From Lucinisca nassula (taxonomy: Eukaryota > Mollusca > Bivalvia > Lucinida > Lucinidae), in assembly GCA_963580285.1 (NCBI GenBank), contig OY757019.1, positions 61,958,587 to 62,022,586 on the forward strand: DNA of 64,000 bases, written 5' to 3'. Positions 42,905-53,989 of this stretch are shown here, piece by piece. Below the pieces are notes generated by a model. It was not told where the DNA came from. It saw only the letters and a list, made by a program, of their open reading frames with translations, and did not search any database. The position numbers and the translations under genes were made by a program. Position 1 is the stretch's first letter; every line of letters begins with the position of its first letter.

Positions 42905-43205
42905 TTTTGTTTGTCTGATTTGAGGTTTAACGTCCCCGTCAACACTATAGAGGTGATTTTGGAGACGCTGCTTCCAATTTTGTGGGACATTTACCCGACA
43001 TTGAGATAAAATGACGTCTAAAGACCTGTCGCACAATGAAACCAATAGGATTTATTAGCATGGACGGTCCGACCCGCACCGCTTTGCCTGGGAATGCTTA
43101 GATCCTCTAAGTGGTTTACCAGTACTCGTGTGCAGCCAGTTTCAGCTCTGCGTGGAAGCATCATGCAGCCCATCTATTTCTCCAAGTCCCGACGGGCGGG
43201 GCCGC
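42905..43205 (+). mobile_element. SINE family B, copy 2
   Basis: It opens GATTTGAGGTTTAACGTCCC and ends AAGTCCCGACGGGCGGGG. Internal CATGGACGGTCCGACCCGCA and GCGTGGAAGCATCATGCAGC match the other copies. Confidence 0.88.
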
Positions 43206-43399
43206 GCTTGGGATTTAGCGAAATTTCACTCCTGACAGCAAATCACTATTTCCCCATTGTTTTACATATGTCTGATTCGCCAAAAGTTTAAAGATTTTCA
43301 CTACCCTTTTTTAACTCTACCCAAAATATTCTTTGAGTGAAAATCAAATTTCTGCGTAGCAGTGAATTTCAAGGTACATATATAGACGATCTTCCACGA

Positions 43400-43470
43400 G
43401 CGGTCATTTCATATGAAATTTATGAAACGAGCCTTGGGCGACTTTCGTAATTTTCATATGAAATGACCGC
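43400..43470. mobile_element. Short foldback element
   Basis: GCGGTCATTTCATATGAAAT at the left is mirrored by the right end, leaving a 27-bp centre (TATGAAACGAGCCTTGGGCG and onward). A one-armed copy lies at 55815-55862. Confidence 0.8.
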
Positions 43471-43477
43471 AAGTGTA

Positions 43478-44064
43478 TGTTACATGTGGGTTTACGGCGT
43501 CCCGCAAACCCCCATGCTGACAAGACAACCGGGCGTGATCTCTGACAGGTGTACTGGCAGCTGTGTGGTAAGGCACCAGAAAGATATTAAATGAATGACA
43601 TGAATTATTTACAGTATCTATATACAACACTTACTAACACAAAACATCACAATTTGTTGCTTCTGTAGCCAACTCACGACGTCCGCGCCGAAGGCAAAAC
43701 AATGTTCTGTGCTCGGAACGGGTGACGTGAATACCTACAGAAGCAAACAACAAAAACAACAACAAAAACACAAAAAGAAACAACACAAGACGCGACTGGC
43801 CAGTTTATAACTTAGGGTGAATCCCCCTCTCGCGTGAATCTCACTCTCGCGAACTAGTGTAAACTAGTCTATCGACATTGTTGCTGACCACAGGTTGATA
43901 TGTATTATTGAGCGATCGCACTAATTTGATTCGTCTGAATCGCCTGCAGGTTATTTATTTGACCTCTTCCATTTGAATGGTCTCACATTCGTTCACTGGT
44001 ATGAGCTGCTTATGGTGGTCCGTCCGCCCTTGCTGGACCCTAACCCCCAGCGTCGTACCAGTAC
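43478..44064 (-). mobile_element. 1.5-kb LTR family, copy B (truncated)
   Basis: It starts TGTTACATGTGGG like copies A and C and matches them to ACCAGTAC, then stops. It lies in the same direction as copy C, 0.68 kb away, so it may be the remnant 3' LTR of the same element. Confidence 0.75.
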
Positions 44065-44360
44065 CACACAACACGTGACGGGAATGAAAATCATATATGG
44101 CACAATTTGGCGGTTGGCGATTTTTAGGCAAATTTTATAGAACTCAGCCTCATAGCGGCCCCCTGTATTGTAAAAACAGATCTCCACAAACCACTCATGC
44201 ATACATCGTATGATATGTGCATGACTTGTGCATGGAGCAGCACATTATGCCTACCGTATTTCACCTAAAATATTTCACTCGCACCGCCCTACCATATATC
44301 TACTAAAATAATTTAGATGTGCATAAGCACTAGTGAGGTTTCCTATTCCATCTCGTAACA
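44064..44360. repeat. 0.3-kb dispersed repeat, copy 1
   Basis: About 98% identical to 53482-53778 (ACACGTGACGGGAATGAAAA and onward to ATTCCATCTCGTAACA). Its position between two LTRs suggests internal sequence of the LTR element. It has no coding potential. Confidence 0.88.
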
Positions 44361-44617
44361 AAGGTTTCCCCTTTTGGAGAAAAAACAATCAGAAATGTTT
44401 TTTTCTTTGTGTACAGAGATGGAATAGGATGAACCTATCCAAACAAGACAGCTATTTACACAACAACCGTGCGAAAATTACCTGCTAACGTAGTCTGCCC
44501 CCAAATTTTCGTTAGTAAAATTGCTATTAAGCTATGGTGGTTTGCCCCAGAATTTTCCTGTTCCCCTGACATTCTGCTGTTTGTTAGAAAAAGGATATCG
44601 TTTTAATCTCACTGGAA

Positions 44618-44723
44618 GTAGCCTTGCTGGCTTAACTGATTTAATTGTTTTCACAGGTTCTGACATAAATGTGGTACATATAATTTGGTCTGTCTGACAT
44701 GTCAGTTAAGCCAGCAAGGCTAC
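44618..44723. repeat. 22-bp perfect inverted repeat beside the primer site
   Basis: GTAGCCTTGCTGGCTTAACT (and two more bases) at 44618-44639 is repeated in reverse at 44702-44723, separated by 62 bp. The right arm ends exactly where the primer binding site begins. Confidence 0.93.
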
Positions 44724-44738
44724 CCACTTCTGACACCA
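44723..44738 (-). other. Primer binding site, tRNA-Leu type
   Basis: On the minus strand the LTR ends CATGTAACA, then TT, then TGGTGTCAGAAGTGGG. This is the complement of the 3' end of a tRNA-Leu (CCCACTTCTGACACCA). It sets the direction of the LTR element as minus. Confidence 0.8.
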
Positions 44739-45423
44739 AATGTTACATGTGGGTTTACGGCGTCCCGCAAACCCCCATGCTGACAAGACAACCGAGCGTG
44801 ATCTCTGACAGGTGTACGCGCAGCTGTGGGGTAAGGCACCAGAAAGATATTAAATGAATGACATGAATTATTTACAGTATCTATATACAACACTTACTAA
44901 CACAAAACATCACAATTTGTTGTTTCTGTAGCCAACTCACGACGTCCGCTCCGAAAGCAAAACAATGTTCTGTGCTCGGAACGGGTGACGTGAATACCTA
45001 CAGAAGCAAACAACAAAAACAACAACAAAAACACCAAAAGAAACAACACAAGACGCGACTGGCCAGTTTATAACTTAGGGTGAACCCCCCTCTCGCGTGA
45101 ATCTCCCTCTCGCGAACTAGTGTAAACTAGTCTATCGATATTGTTGCCGACCACAGGTTGATATGTATTATTGAGCGATCGCACTAATTTGATTTGTCTG
45201 AATCGCCTGCAGGTTATTTATTTGACCTCTTCCATTTGAATGGTCTCACATTCGTTCACTGGTATGAGCTGCTTATGGTGGTCCGTCCGCCCTTGCTGGA
45301 TGGATGGATGGATGGATATTTTGTTTAAAGACGCTCAACCCTAATAGGGCATATGGCGTCTAAAAATAATTAGGTATTAGATATAAAATTGTTATTGAAG
45401 TTTAAAAGTTAAAATATTAATGA

Positions 45424-48400
45424 TTACAGTTTGTTAAAAAGTCCGATTTCTTTAAGAAAATTGATTAATTGATAAGATGGTATGTCGTTAAAAAGATCTT
45501 TCATTGTTGTAACATTAAAATATTTTGAGCGGATATGATAAAATTCTACACATGAAATGAGAAAGTGATTAACTGTGAACGGTTCGTTACAGGATACACA
45601 GAAAGGTGCTTGTTCGTTTTGTAATATGTAAGAATGAGTTAGTCTTGTGTGTCCAATACGGCATCTTGTAATTTTAGTCTGGTCTTTCCTACTGTAATTT
45701 GAGAAAGAGCATTTACTGTGAAAATTAGGTTCTATTTTGAATAATTTATTATCGGTTTCTTTTTCCCAAATAGAATGACATTTGTTTTTGATATATTTAT
45801 TAATGTTAGATTTAAAATCTGAAAAAGGAATTTTAAAATTTGTAACATGCAAAGATAAAGCAGATTAAGCTTCTAAATCCGCCAACTCATTTCCACGAAT
45901 ATTGATGTGACTGGGAATCCAGCAGAAAATAATCTCCTTGGAGAGAGAAAGATAGTGGAATTTTCTTAAAATTTGTTGAATTAAGGGATTTCTGTGCTGT
46001 TGATCTTTGAGAGCCTTTAGAACTGAAAGAGAATCTGAAAAAATGATAAATTGTTTTTCGTACTGATCTCTAATATGATACAGTGCAACATCAATTGCTT
46101 TCGCTTCAGCAGTAAAAATAGAGCTATTATCGGTTAATCTAATGCTATCAGTGAAATTCGGACTAATGACAGAACAAGCAACTTTCTCATCCTGTTTCGA
46201 ACCGTCAGTGTAAATGGGAATGTGATGTTTAAAATTGAATTGATTTCTAAAAATTCGTTCTTAAATATATGCGATTCTACTTCGGATTTTTTATTTTTTC
46301 CTAAATCTAAAATTATCGTTGGTGGTTTCAATACCCATGGTTCTTTCGATGGAAAAGTAAACGATTGTATATTTTTAATATTTATATTGGCATCTTCGAG
46401 AAACGGTTTTATTCTCAGTCCAAGAGGTTTTATAGCAGATGGTTTGTTATTGTAGAATCTTTCATAATTTGGATTAAAAACCGAGTCATATGCTGAATTT
46501 CGTGGATTAGCAGCTAATTTGGTAGCATATTGAAGAGACAATTTCTCTCTTCTTACATAAAGTGATGGTTCATTTGATTCAGCATAAAGACTTTCAATAG
46601 GTGAAGTGCGAAATGCACCTAGTGCTAGACGTAAACCTTGATGATGTATAGTATCCAAAGATTTTAAATAAGATTTCCTAGCAGATCCATAGACTATGGA
46701 TCCATAGTCCAATTTGGAACGAATTAAAGATCTATAAAGATTTAAAAGAACAGTGCGATCTCCTCCCCAGTCGGAACTGGACAGGACTTTAAGAATATCA
46801 AGAGCTTTTAAACATTTAGCTTTCAAAGCTTTGATATGAGGAATAAAAGACAATTTGCTATCAAATAAAAGACCCAAAAACTTCGCCTCAGTGACGACTG
46901 GAATTGGACTGCCGTATATTGTTAAAACTGGATCTAAATGCAACTTTCGAATTTGGCAGAAATGAACACACTGAGTTTTTGTTTTAGAAAATTTAAAACC
47001 ATTTTCTGTTGCCCAAGTTTCGATATGATTTAAACACCTTTGCAGTTTAAATTCAATGGTTTCCATATTTTTGGAACGATAAAAAATTCCAAAATCGTCA
47101 ACAAAAAGCGAACAATCTGGGTCTTTTACACATTTAACTATATTATTAATTTTTATGCTGAACAAGGTTGGTGATAAAATACTACCTTGTGGTACACCTT
47201 GTACTTGATCAAATGTGTCCGATAATGTATTATCTATGCGAACATTAAATGTTCGATCGGACAAGAAATTTTGAACAAAAAGTGGCAATCGGCCTTTAAG
47301 GCCCAAGTTGTGTAAATCTTTCATGATGCCATATTTCCAAGTCGTATCATAGGCCTTTTCTAGGTCAAAGAATACAGCTACGACATGTTCTTTTTTGATA
47401 AAGGCATCACGTATAAATGATTCTAAGCGAATCAAATGGTCATTAGTAGAGCTGTTTTTTCTAAAACCAGCTTGAAATTTAGTGAAAAGCTGGTTTGATT
47501 CTAAGAACCAAACCAGCCTATCATTAATCATTCTCTCCATTGTTTTACATAAGCAACTTGTCAAAGCAATAGGTCTGTAATTAGTGGCTTCAGTATGATC
47601 TTTATTAGGTTTCGGAATAGGAATAATGGTAGCTTTTCTCCAGTTTTCAGGGAATTTTCCAGCGATCCAAATATCATTCAGAATATTTAATAATGTTTCC
47701 AATGCCTTGTTGGGTAAATGTTTTAAAATTTGATAGTGTATGTCGTCAGGACCAACAGCAGTATCATGAGATTTATGGAGAGCATCTAATAATTCTTTAG
47801 TAGTGAAAGGTAAATTATATTTTTCATGATTTAATGAGGAAAAATTTAAATTCTTTTTCTCTTGTTCTTGTTTAATATTTTGGAAATTTTCTGAATAATT
47901 TAAGCTAGAGGAGTTTTTCTGAAAATTTTCCCCCAAGGCATTGGAAATGTCTTTAGCCGTTGAACATATATTTCCGTTCGATTTGATATGGACATGTTTA
48001 TTTGATTTGTTTTTGCCACTAATTTTTCGAATCATGTCCCATATTTTCTTAGTTGGTGGTCTGGTATTCAGTTTGGAGACGTATTGCTGCCAAGATGCTT
48101 TTTTGGCCGATTTTATTGTTTTGCGAGCTTTAGCTCGCATGTGTTTGGCATGGATAAGATTTTCTTTTGTTGGTTGTTTATTGAATTTTCGTAATGCAGA
48201 TTTTCTTTTATTGATTGAAGTTTAAACTTCGTCATTAAACCAAGGTCTGTTTCTTTTTGAAAAAGTCGAGGATTTAGGAATACATTTTTCAGCAATATCA
48301 ATCAATTCATCAGTAAAATCTTGTATATCACTTGCAGTTTTAAAAAGTTCAGGGTCGAGTTTTTCGTTACATAACTGATTAAAATTTTCCCAATTTGCTT

Positions 48401-49098
48401 TACTCTAATTCCATCTGGGGTGACGATCCTCATGGGTCGATGCAATTTCTTCAATTACTATCGGAAAATGATCGCTCCCATGGAGATCGTCCACAACAGA
48501 CCAATCAAAATCTAGATAAATATTTGGAGAGCAAATTGAAAGATCTAAAGCAAAATTATTTCTTGTGGGAGAATGAAGGTATGTTGGTTGTTTATCATTA
48601 AATAAACATAAATCATTTTCAGCAATAAAATTTTCTATGATTTCCCCTTTGTCATTTGTATCCGAGCAACCCCATAATTTGCTGTGACTATTAAAGTCTC
48701 CTAATAATATATAAGGACTAGGTAATTGATTAGTTAAATTTTCTAAATCCCGTTTAGAAAAATTATAATGAGGTGGGAGGTAGACAGAACAAATCGTTAT
48801 GGATTTGGATAAAGTGACGTTTACAGCAACAGCTTGTAAATTAGTGTTTACATCTATTTTCCTATGAGGAACGTCAGATTTTACCAGGATTGATGTACCT
48901 CCTGATGCCTTCTGATTATCCGTTGTGATATGATTGTACATACTGTAACCTTTGAAATTAATATTATCTGTAGTTTTCAAAAAAGTTTCTTGGAGACAAA
49001 TGACATTAGGAGAAAAAAAGTGTAGATAAAATTAAAAGTTCGTTAAAATTGGCTTTCAGTCCTCGACAATTCCATTGAATTATTGACTTCTTATCCAT
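45424..49098 (-). pseudogene. LINE ORF2: endonuclease, RT and RNase H
   Basis: It starts at ATG 49098 (MDKKSIIQWNCRGLKANFNE). The APE-type endonuclease shows CLQETF, LLGDFNSHSKLWG and GSDHFPIVI (catalytic D and H). RT (48140-46134): NWRKATIIPIPKPNKD, NYRPIALTSCLCKTMERM, AVFFDLEKAYDT, GVPQGSILSPTLFSIKIN and the FVDD box (FVDDFGIF, where FADD is commoner). RNase H (about 46170-45870) has IIFSDSLSVLKAL and WIPSHINIRGNELAD. A Cys/His tail (CVSCNEPFTVNHFLISC) follows, ending KEIGLFNKL. Lesions: a T-run frameshift near 49012, TAG at 48405, TAA at about 48222, TAG at about 46134 and TAA near 45867. Five lesions in 1.2 kilocodons mean a fairly young but dead copy. Confidence 0.93.
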
Positions 49099-49265
49099 GG
49101 TTGAATGGAGAGAAGATTAAAACAAGGAATTTAATCCTTTATCTTTTATTAGGCTTTGAGAACGTGGAGGGATCAACGTCTAACTTCATGTCCTCAAGGG
49201 CTCCGTACTGATTAGCCAGTTTAACTGGATCAGCCGACGCCCCTTTACTGTTTGGGTTTGATCCT

Positions 49266-50420
49266 TTATGTTTTTCTTTGCCGTTTTTTTTCTTTTTGAT
49301 CCGCTGTCCCTGACGTGGATCGGGAGTGAGATCTGCTAGAATGTTTGCTGTTAGGTTGTGAACTGGTCTGTGAAGTTTGTCTAGATTCTGATCTTGAATG
49401 ATGAGTAGATGTAGGTTGTGACGATGTAGGTTGTGACGATGTAGTAGGATGTGACGATGTGGTTTTGGGTTTTACAGAAGAGGTAATAACTTTAGAATGG
49501 GGTTTAATTTCAAAATCTTTTTCGTTGAATTGTGTTGATGTTTCTTTGGTTTCAGGTTTGCTGGTAAGTGATTGGACAACTTTGGCGAATGTGGTTTCTG
49601 GTTTATTTTGTTGAATTTTCTTGGCTTCCAAATATGTGACGTTTTGAGTGACTTTGATTTTCATAATTTCTTTTTCCATTTTCCAAACTTCACAGACATT
49701 GGATTTTGAGAGATGATTTTTTCCGCAGTTCACGCATTTTGGAGAATTCTTGCAGTTGATAGTGTGATGATCGGTACCACCACACTTCTCACAAACAGAT
49801 CCGTCAGGGACAGTACAATCATTTTCATGGTGCCCAAACCTCTGACAATTAAAACATCGCAGAGGATTGGGTACGTAGATTTCGACCGGTATTATTCTGT
49901 AGAAGATTTTCAGCGATTTCGGCAACGTTGTTGTGTTGAATGTAAGAAGTAATGTGTTGGTGTCGATAAGATTTCCGTCTGTTTTAATTTTGAATCTTTT
50001 ACAGGCCGTAACTCCTTGTTCTTTCAAATATTCCACAATGCTGGCTTCTGTTTCCTGTTTTAGCATTCTGTCACGGATTATTCCTTTGCATGAATTTAAT
50101 GTTTTGTGTTCCGTGACAGAGACGTTTACTGAGTTGAAGAATTTGTTAATTTTAAGAAGATTTTCCGTTTGCGATTTCCGATTTGTTTCTATCAAAAGAG
50201 TTCCGTTTTTCAATTTTTTAACATTTTTTGGCGTTCCGATAATAGCTTCAATCTGTTTTTCAATGACAAAAGGTGAAAGTGTAGTTACGGCCTTTTCTTC
50301 GTTGCTCGAAACCACTAAAAACCTTGCGAAATTTTCATTAGCTTTGAAATTGAATATAGCCGGTTCCGGGTCGTCATCTGATAAATCTAAAAATGCTCTT
50401 TTCCTAGTGTTGGATCCCAT
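49266..50420 (-). CDS. LINE ORF1, nucleic-acid-binding protein
   Basis: Intact 384-residue frame from ATG 50420 (MGSNTRKRAFLDLSDDDPEP). The middle carries an RRM-like region, then three zinc knuckles: CFNCQRFGHHENDC, CEKCGGTDHHTINC and a CVNCGKNH variant (about residues 197-245). The C-terminal 100 residues are Ser/Thr/Gln repeats (TSSQPTSSQPTS) and a basic end (KEKKRQRK). ORF1 proteins of this group coat the element RNA and move with it into the nucleus. Unlike ORF2 it has no internal stop. It ends 167 bp before the ORF2 start. Confidence 0.92.
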   Translation of the reverse strand: MGSNTRKRAFLDLSDDDPEPAIFNFKANENFARFLVVSSNEEKAVTTLSPFVIEKQIEAIIGTPKNVKKLKNGTLLIETNRKSQTENLLKINKFFNSVNVSVTEHKTLNSCKGIIRDRMLKQETEASIVEYLKEQGVTACKRFKIKTDGNLIDTNTLLLTFNTTTLPKSLKIFYRIIPVEIYVPNPLRCFNCQRFGHHENDCTVPDGSVCEKCGGTDHHTINCKNSPKCVNCGKNHLSKSNVCEVWKMEKEIMKIKVTQNVTYLEAKKIQQNKPETTFAKVVQSLTSKPETKETSTQFNEKDFEIKPHSKVITSSVKPKTTSSHPTTSSQPTSSQPTSTHHSRSESRQTSQTSSQPNSKHSSRSHSRSTSGTADQKEKKRQRKT

Positions 50421-51792
50421 GGTGATAAATTATGATTCGATAGCGATGCGCCCCACCCTCCTTGGAGCCCTACAAGGGGACGTTTAATGGAAATGGATCT
50501 CCTATTTCCAACGCCAAGGCTACATTGCTATTATACTCGATGACAGGACCAGAGTCCTTCCGCTCCACTTCTGTTTTATGATTCCCAACTATGCACCCAG
50601 ATTTTAATGAAAAAAATGAGGAACAGTTGGGACCCATCCCCACCCATATTCTCTCCCTCACAGAAGTTTCTGCTGAATTTCCCCAGTACAAGCCCACCGA
50701 TTGATCCATCAGCCGCCGCCCATCAAACAACACTCAAAGATAGAGGAATAAGACAAAGTTACACCCGGTTTGTACCATAAAGATACGTAAAAAAGAAGGA
50801 AGGAAGATAAGGACAAGCTGTGCGATTCTAGAGCTTGGCACGACTGAGCCGATTGATTCAGGCCGGATCTAGCCCAAACCCCTCGTCTATCTGAAATATG
50901 GGCCAAAATGATGTGTTGAAAAGCTGGAGATCCCTGGGCTTTTCTCAATCATCAGGATCCCTTCTTCCAGCATACGAGACGCCACTCACGGCAAACAAGT
51001 GGCTCCTGTTTCAACAAGGAATTTCATCCCCATTCACTACAGAAGGAAAGTGATCTGTATATTTTATTCCCTACAGACAAGGGAGGCCGAAAACGTTTGC
51101 TTAAATAAAAGCTTGGCTCTGAAAACAGGAGATCCTTTGCTAAATATGAGATCCACGATTATGATAAGAAATTATTGAGGTGATAAGTTTCAGAGAGAAC
51201 AAAGGATTTTATAAACTAATAAAGAATAAAGCTGTGTTAGATGATGACGAACACTTCAGAATTTCGTGATAAGTATCCAATTCTGTTAACATTGATGTAA
51301 CATAAAATAACTTTGGGATAACATGAAATGACAAGTTACTTATCTAATAACGTATACAAAATGCATCTTTCATTGATGTGCAGAGTGAAGGAGCATGAAA
51401 AAGTGACACATACACAGTACAAACATATACAGATGAGATTTTCTTCTTTGCGGTGCGCGACCCACCAGCAATGATGATACACGTACAAATGCAGCGTGGT
51501 AGTAACATGAGATAGGAAAGGTTTAAAAGGATAGATCTCGCGTAGTGAATTGTAAAAAAAACTTTGTAAGATGCATTTGAATAAATTGAATTACAAAATA
51601 ATACCGGTCGAACGGACGATTGTTCTGTATGTTGGAGGCTTTTACCCAACTGCCACAGAAGCTGAAGGCAGCCACCTATTTCGAGGCACCGGGTGGTCTC
51701 GGCAATGGGACTGTTTTCGGTGGGGTCTTACCACTCTGCCACACTCCCGAAGGCAGCCGCCATATTTCTACCCCCCGGGCTGGCGCGGGGCA
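50421..51792 (-). other. LINE 5' UTR
   Basis: 1.37 kb without a recognised gene, between the 14-bp target duplication and ORF1. Its outermost part holds two related blocks (TGTGGCAGAGTGG... and TGTGGCAGTTGGG... with GGCTGCCTTC, 51632-51775), which look like tandem 5' monomers that could carry the internal promoter. Confidence 0.65.
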
Positions 51793-52950
51793 CCGCCCTT
51801 GCTGGACCCTAACCCCCAGCGCCGTACCAGTACCTGCTGCTATAATGCAGGGAGCAGCAGGTCACCACACATTGTTGTGCCTGCAAATTACGATAACTGG
51901 ACTAAGATACTGTTCACAAAACATACATGCTATACCATGATCCCCCTCCCGGAGAAGTAAGAATATGTTCATGCATATACCGTTATTGCGCATGCGCCGA
52001 CCAGACACATACAGGCTGATTAGTGCATGTGACAAATAACCGTACAGCAGAACTCAACTTGACTGTGCATCAAATTATCAGCACCCAGCGCTTGACACAA
52101 TAATACTCAAAGTTCATGTTTCCTTATTGAGCACTACAGAAATCAATTAATGCTCATTACTACTGAGCATAATACTCATCAAATTTGTGCTCACTACCTT
52201 ATCACAAGTAAGAGGCAATTGAACAGACCACGCCTTTGCGCTACCTGGTCAGCCGCCAATTACAGGAAACATAACAATCTCTATTTCATATCCTTCTCCG
52301 CGACACGGCTCACAAATATAGCTATTCACAAATTCATTACATTAACAACAGATAGAAACTACAAACAGAAAGATTTTCATCTATAATCCACAACATTTGT
52401 TAGTGTCTCATAAGGGCCAACACTGTTTGCCGTAAATTCTCTCTGTATTTGGTAGGCACCCCGTCACAACCGTCCTCGCGACGCCGATGACGCAGCTGAC
52501 GTCATCCCCGCCGCTCAGGCCGTTATGAAGTGTGGCGACCAAATACTCCCACTTATCATCATCACGTTCTTTATATGTACATACATGCACAAACTGAGTT
52601 ATCAGACAAAAACGGCATCATTACAAAATGAACTTATAATTCTTCTTGAACAAAATTATTTCTACTCAACCTGAACACGCTTGTAAAATAAAATTCATTA
52701 CGGTTCATCATCACGGATAACCCGACAGGCTCTTATAAGAGTTTGCCCTGATGATGAAGATATGGTTAAACCCGTCTTAAGTTTACGTCCCCTCTACACC
52801 TAATATCATATTGAGACGGAACCATGGTTTTCTAACCACAGCTAGTCAAAAGTCATGGATCAAACAAGTGACCCGGCGTTTATTAATTATATTCTACAAA
52901 AGGGGTCTAAAAGCCTAAATGAATCTAGAATGAGCGGGTGTCCAAACTTT

Positions 52951-53088
52951 ACGTCTCACCAACATCTAGGGTCAGAATGAGACAGGACCTCACTTAGAAA
53001 GACTCATTCTACTACTGGAGAAGCCTGGGATCGATCCTGCGACATCTAGCTGGCAAAGCTAGTAGCCTAATCACTACAGGCTTCAACA
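52951..53088 (-). mobile_element. SINE family C, copy 1
   Basis: On the minus strand a tRNA-like head (GTAGTGATTAGGCTAC, then AGGATCGATCCCAGG) is followed by GTAGAATGAGTCTTTC and a GTGAGACGTAAAG end. Related to 55041-55196. Confidence 0.75.
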
Positions 53089-53481
53089 GTGAATTCAGAA
53101 TAGGCTTCAGAAAGTTGGGGCATACTAGAAGTAAACCCCTCCAAAACCTACAAGCATGTTCATACAAAAATAATACTAAACATATATTTAACATACCTTT
53201 CAATATACTTTCACTTTCCCGACACAATGTTGTGGATACTCGTTACAACTTGACCTGCTGCTAAAGTGTTCGTTTTTCTCAGGGTTTTTGTATCTATGAA
53301 TACTACCGGAAAATCATGCATACTCGTATTAGCTTGCTAGGTGGAGATACCGTCCACAATTGAAGCTAGATAGCAAAATCGAGTAGATAATGGATTTGCG
53401 TTCAAATAGTATATTTCCCATAGAAAAAATTGATGAAACGACCCTATAAATCAATGCCAGGACTCCTGTCAAAACGAACAC
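53089..53481. other. No recognised feature
   Basis: About 390 bp of AT-rich DNA. I see no ORF or known repeat. Confidence 0.5.
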
Positions 53482-53778
53482 CCACACAACACGTGACGGG
53501 AATGAAAATCATATATGGCACAATTTGGCGGTTGGCGATTTTTAGGCAAATTTTATAGAACTCAGCCTTATAGCGGCTCCCTGTATTGTAAAAACAGATC
53601 TCCACAAACCACTCATGCATACATCGTATGATATGTGCATGACTTGTGCATGGAGCAGCACATTATGCCTACCGTATTTCACCTAAAATATTTCACTCGC
53701 ACCTCCCTACCATATAGCTACTAAAATAATTTAGATGTGCATAAGCACTAGTGAGGTTTCCTATTCCATCTCGTAACA
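53482..53778. repeat. 0.3-kb dispersed repeat, copy 2
   Basis: Same sequence as 44064-44360. It ends at CTCGTAACA, where the foldback element begins; in copy 1 the sequence continues (AAGGTTTCCCC), so the junction is an insertion or breakpoint. Confidence 0.9.
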
Positions 53779-53989
53779 GTGTACGATTCTGTTTATCATA
53801 TAACGATTTAAAACAAGAGGCCCACGGGCCACTATGCTCGTCAGAGCTCAGGCGAGCACTGCCAACTGGCAGCCAGGTATGATTATAAAGTCTCCCAAAC
53901 GAACCCCCCATTTCCACATTAGCACCCATGTGTACCCTTTATCTGAAATATTGGGCCTTTTATGAAGTTGAGGGATGGGACATGGACCT

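Larger units (their letters stand above)
45301..51792 (-). mobile_element. Full-length LINE (I/Jockey-like group) with 14-bp TSD
   Basis: It is flanked by CCGCCCTTGCTGGA at 45287-45300 and 51793-51806; copy A of the LTR shows this site once. The 6.5-kb element has a 5' UTR (51792-50421), ORF1 with zinc knuckles, and ORF2 with endonuclease, RT and RNase H. A 3' end consists of (GGAT)4 on the plus strand rather than poly(A). RNase H in ORF2 plus CCHC knuckles in ORF1 place it in the I/Jockey-like group; the exact clade is not resolved. Confidence 0.9.
44741..52808 (-). mobile_element. 1.5-kb LTR family, copy C (5' LTR), split by a LINE
   Basis: 44741-45300 and 51807-52808 are the two halves of one LTR (about 1.56 kb); together they align to copy A end to end. 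The reading direction starts TGATATTAGG at 52808. No gag or pol remains inside. Confidence 0.82.
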
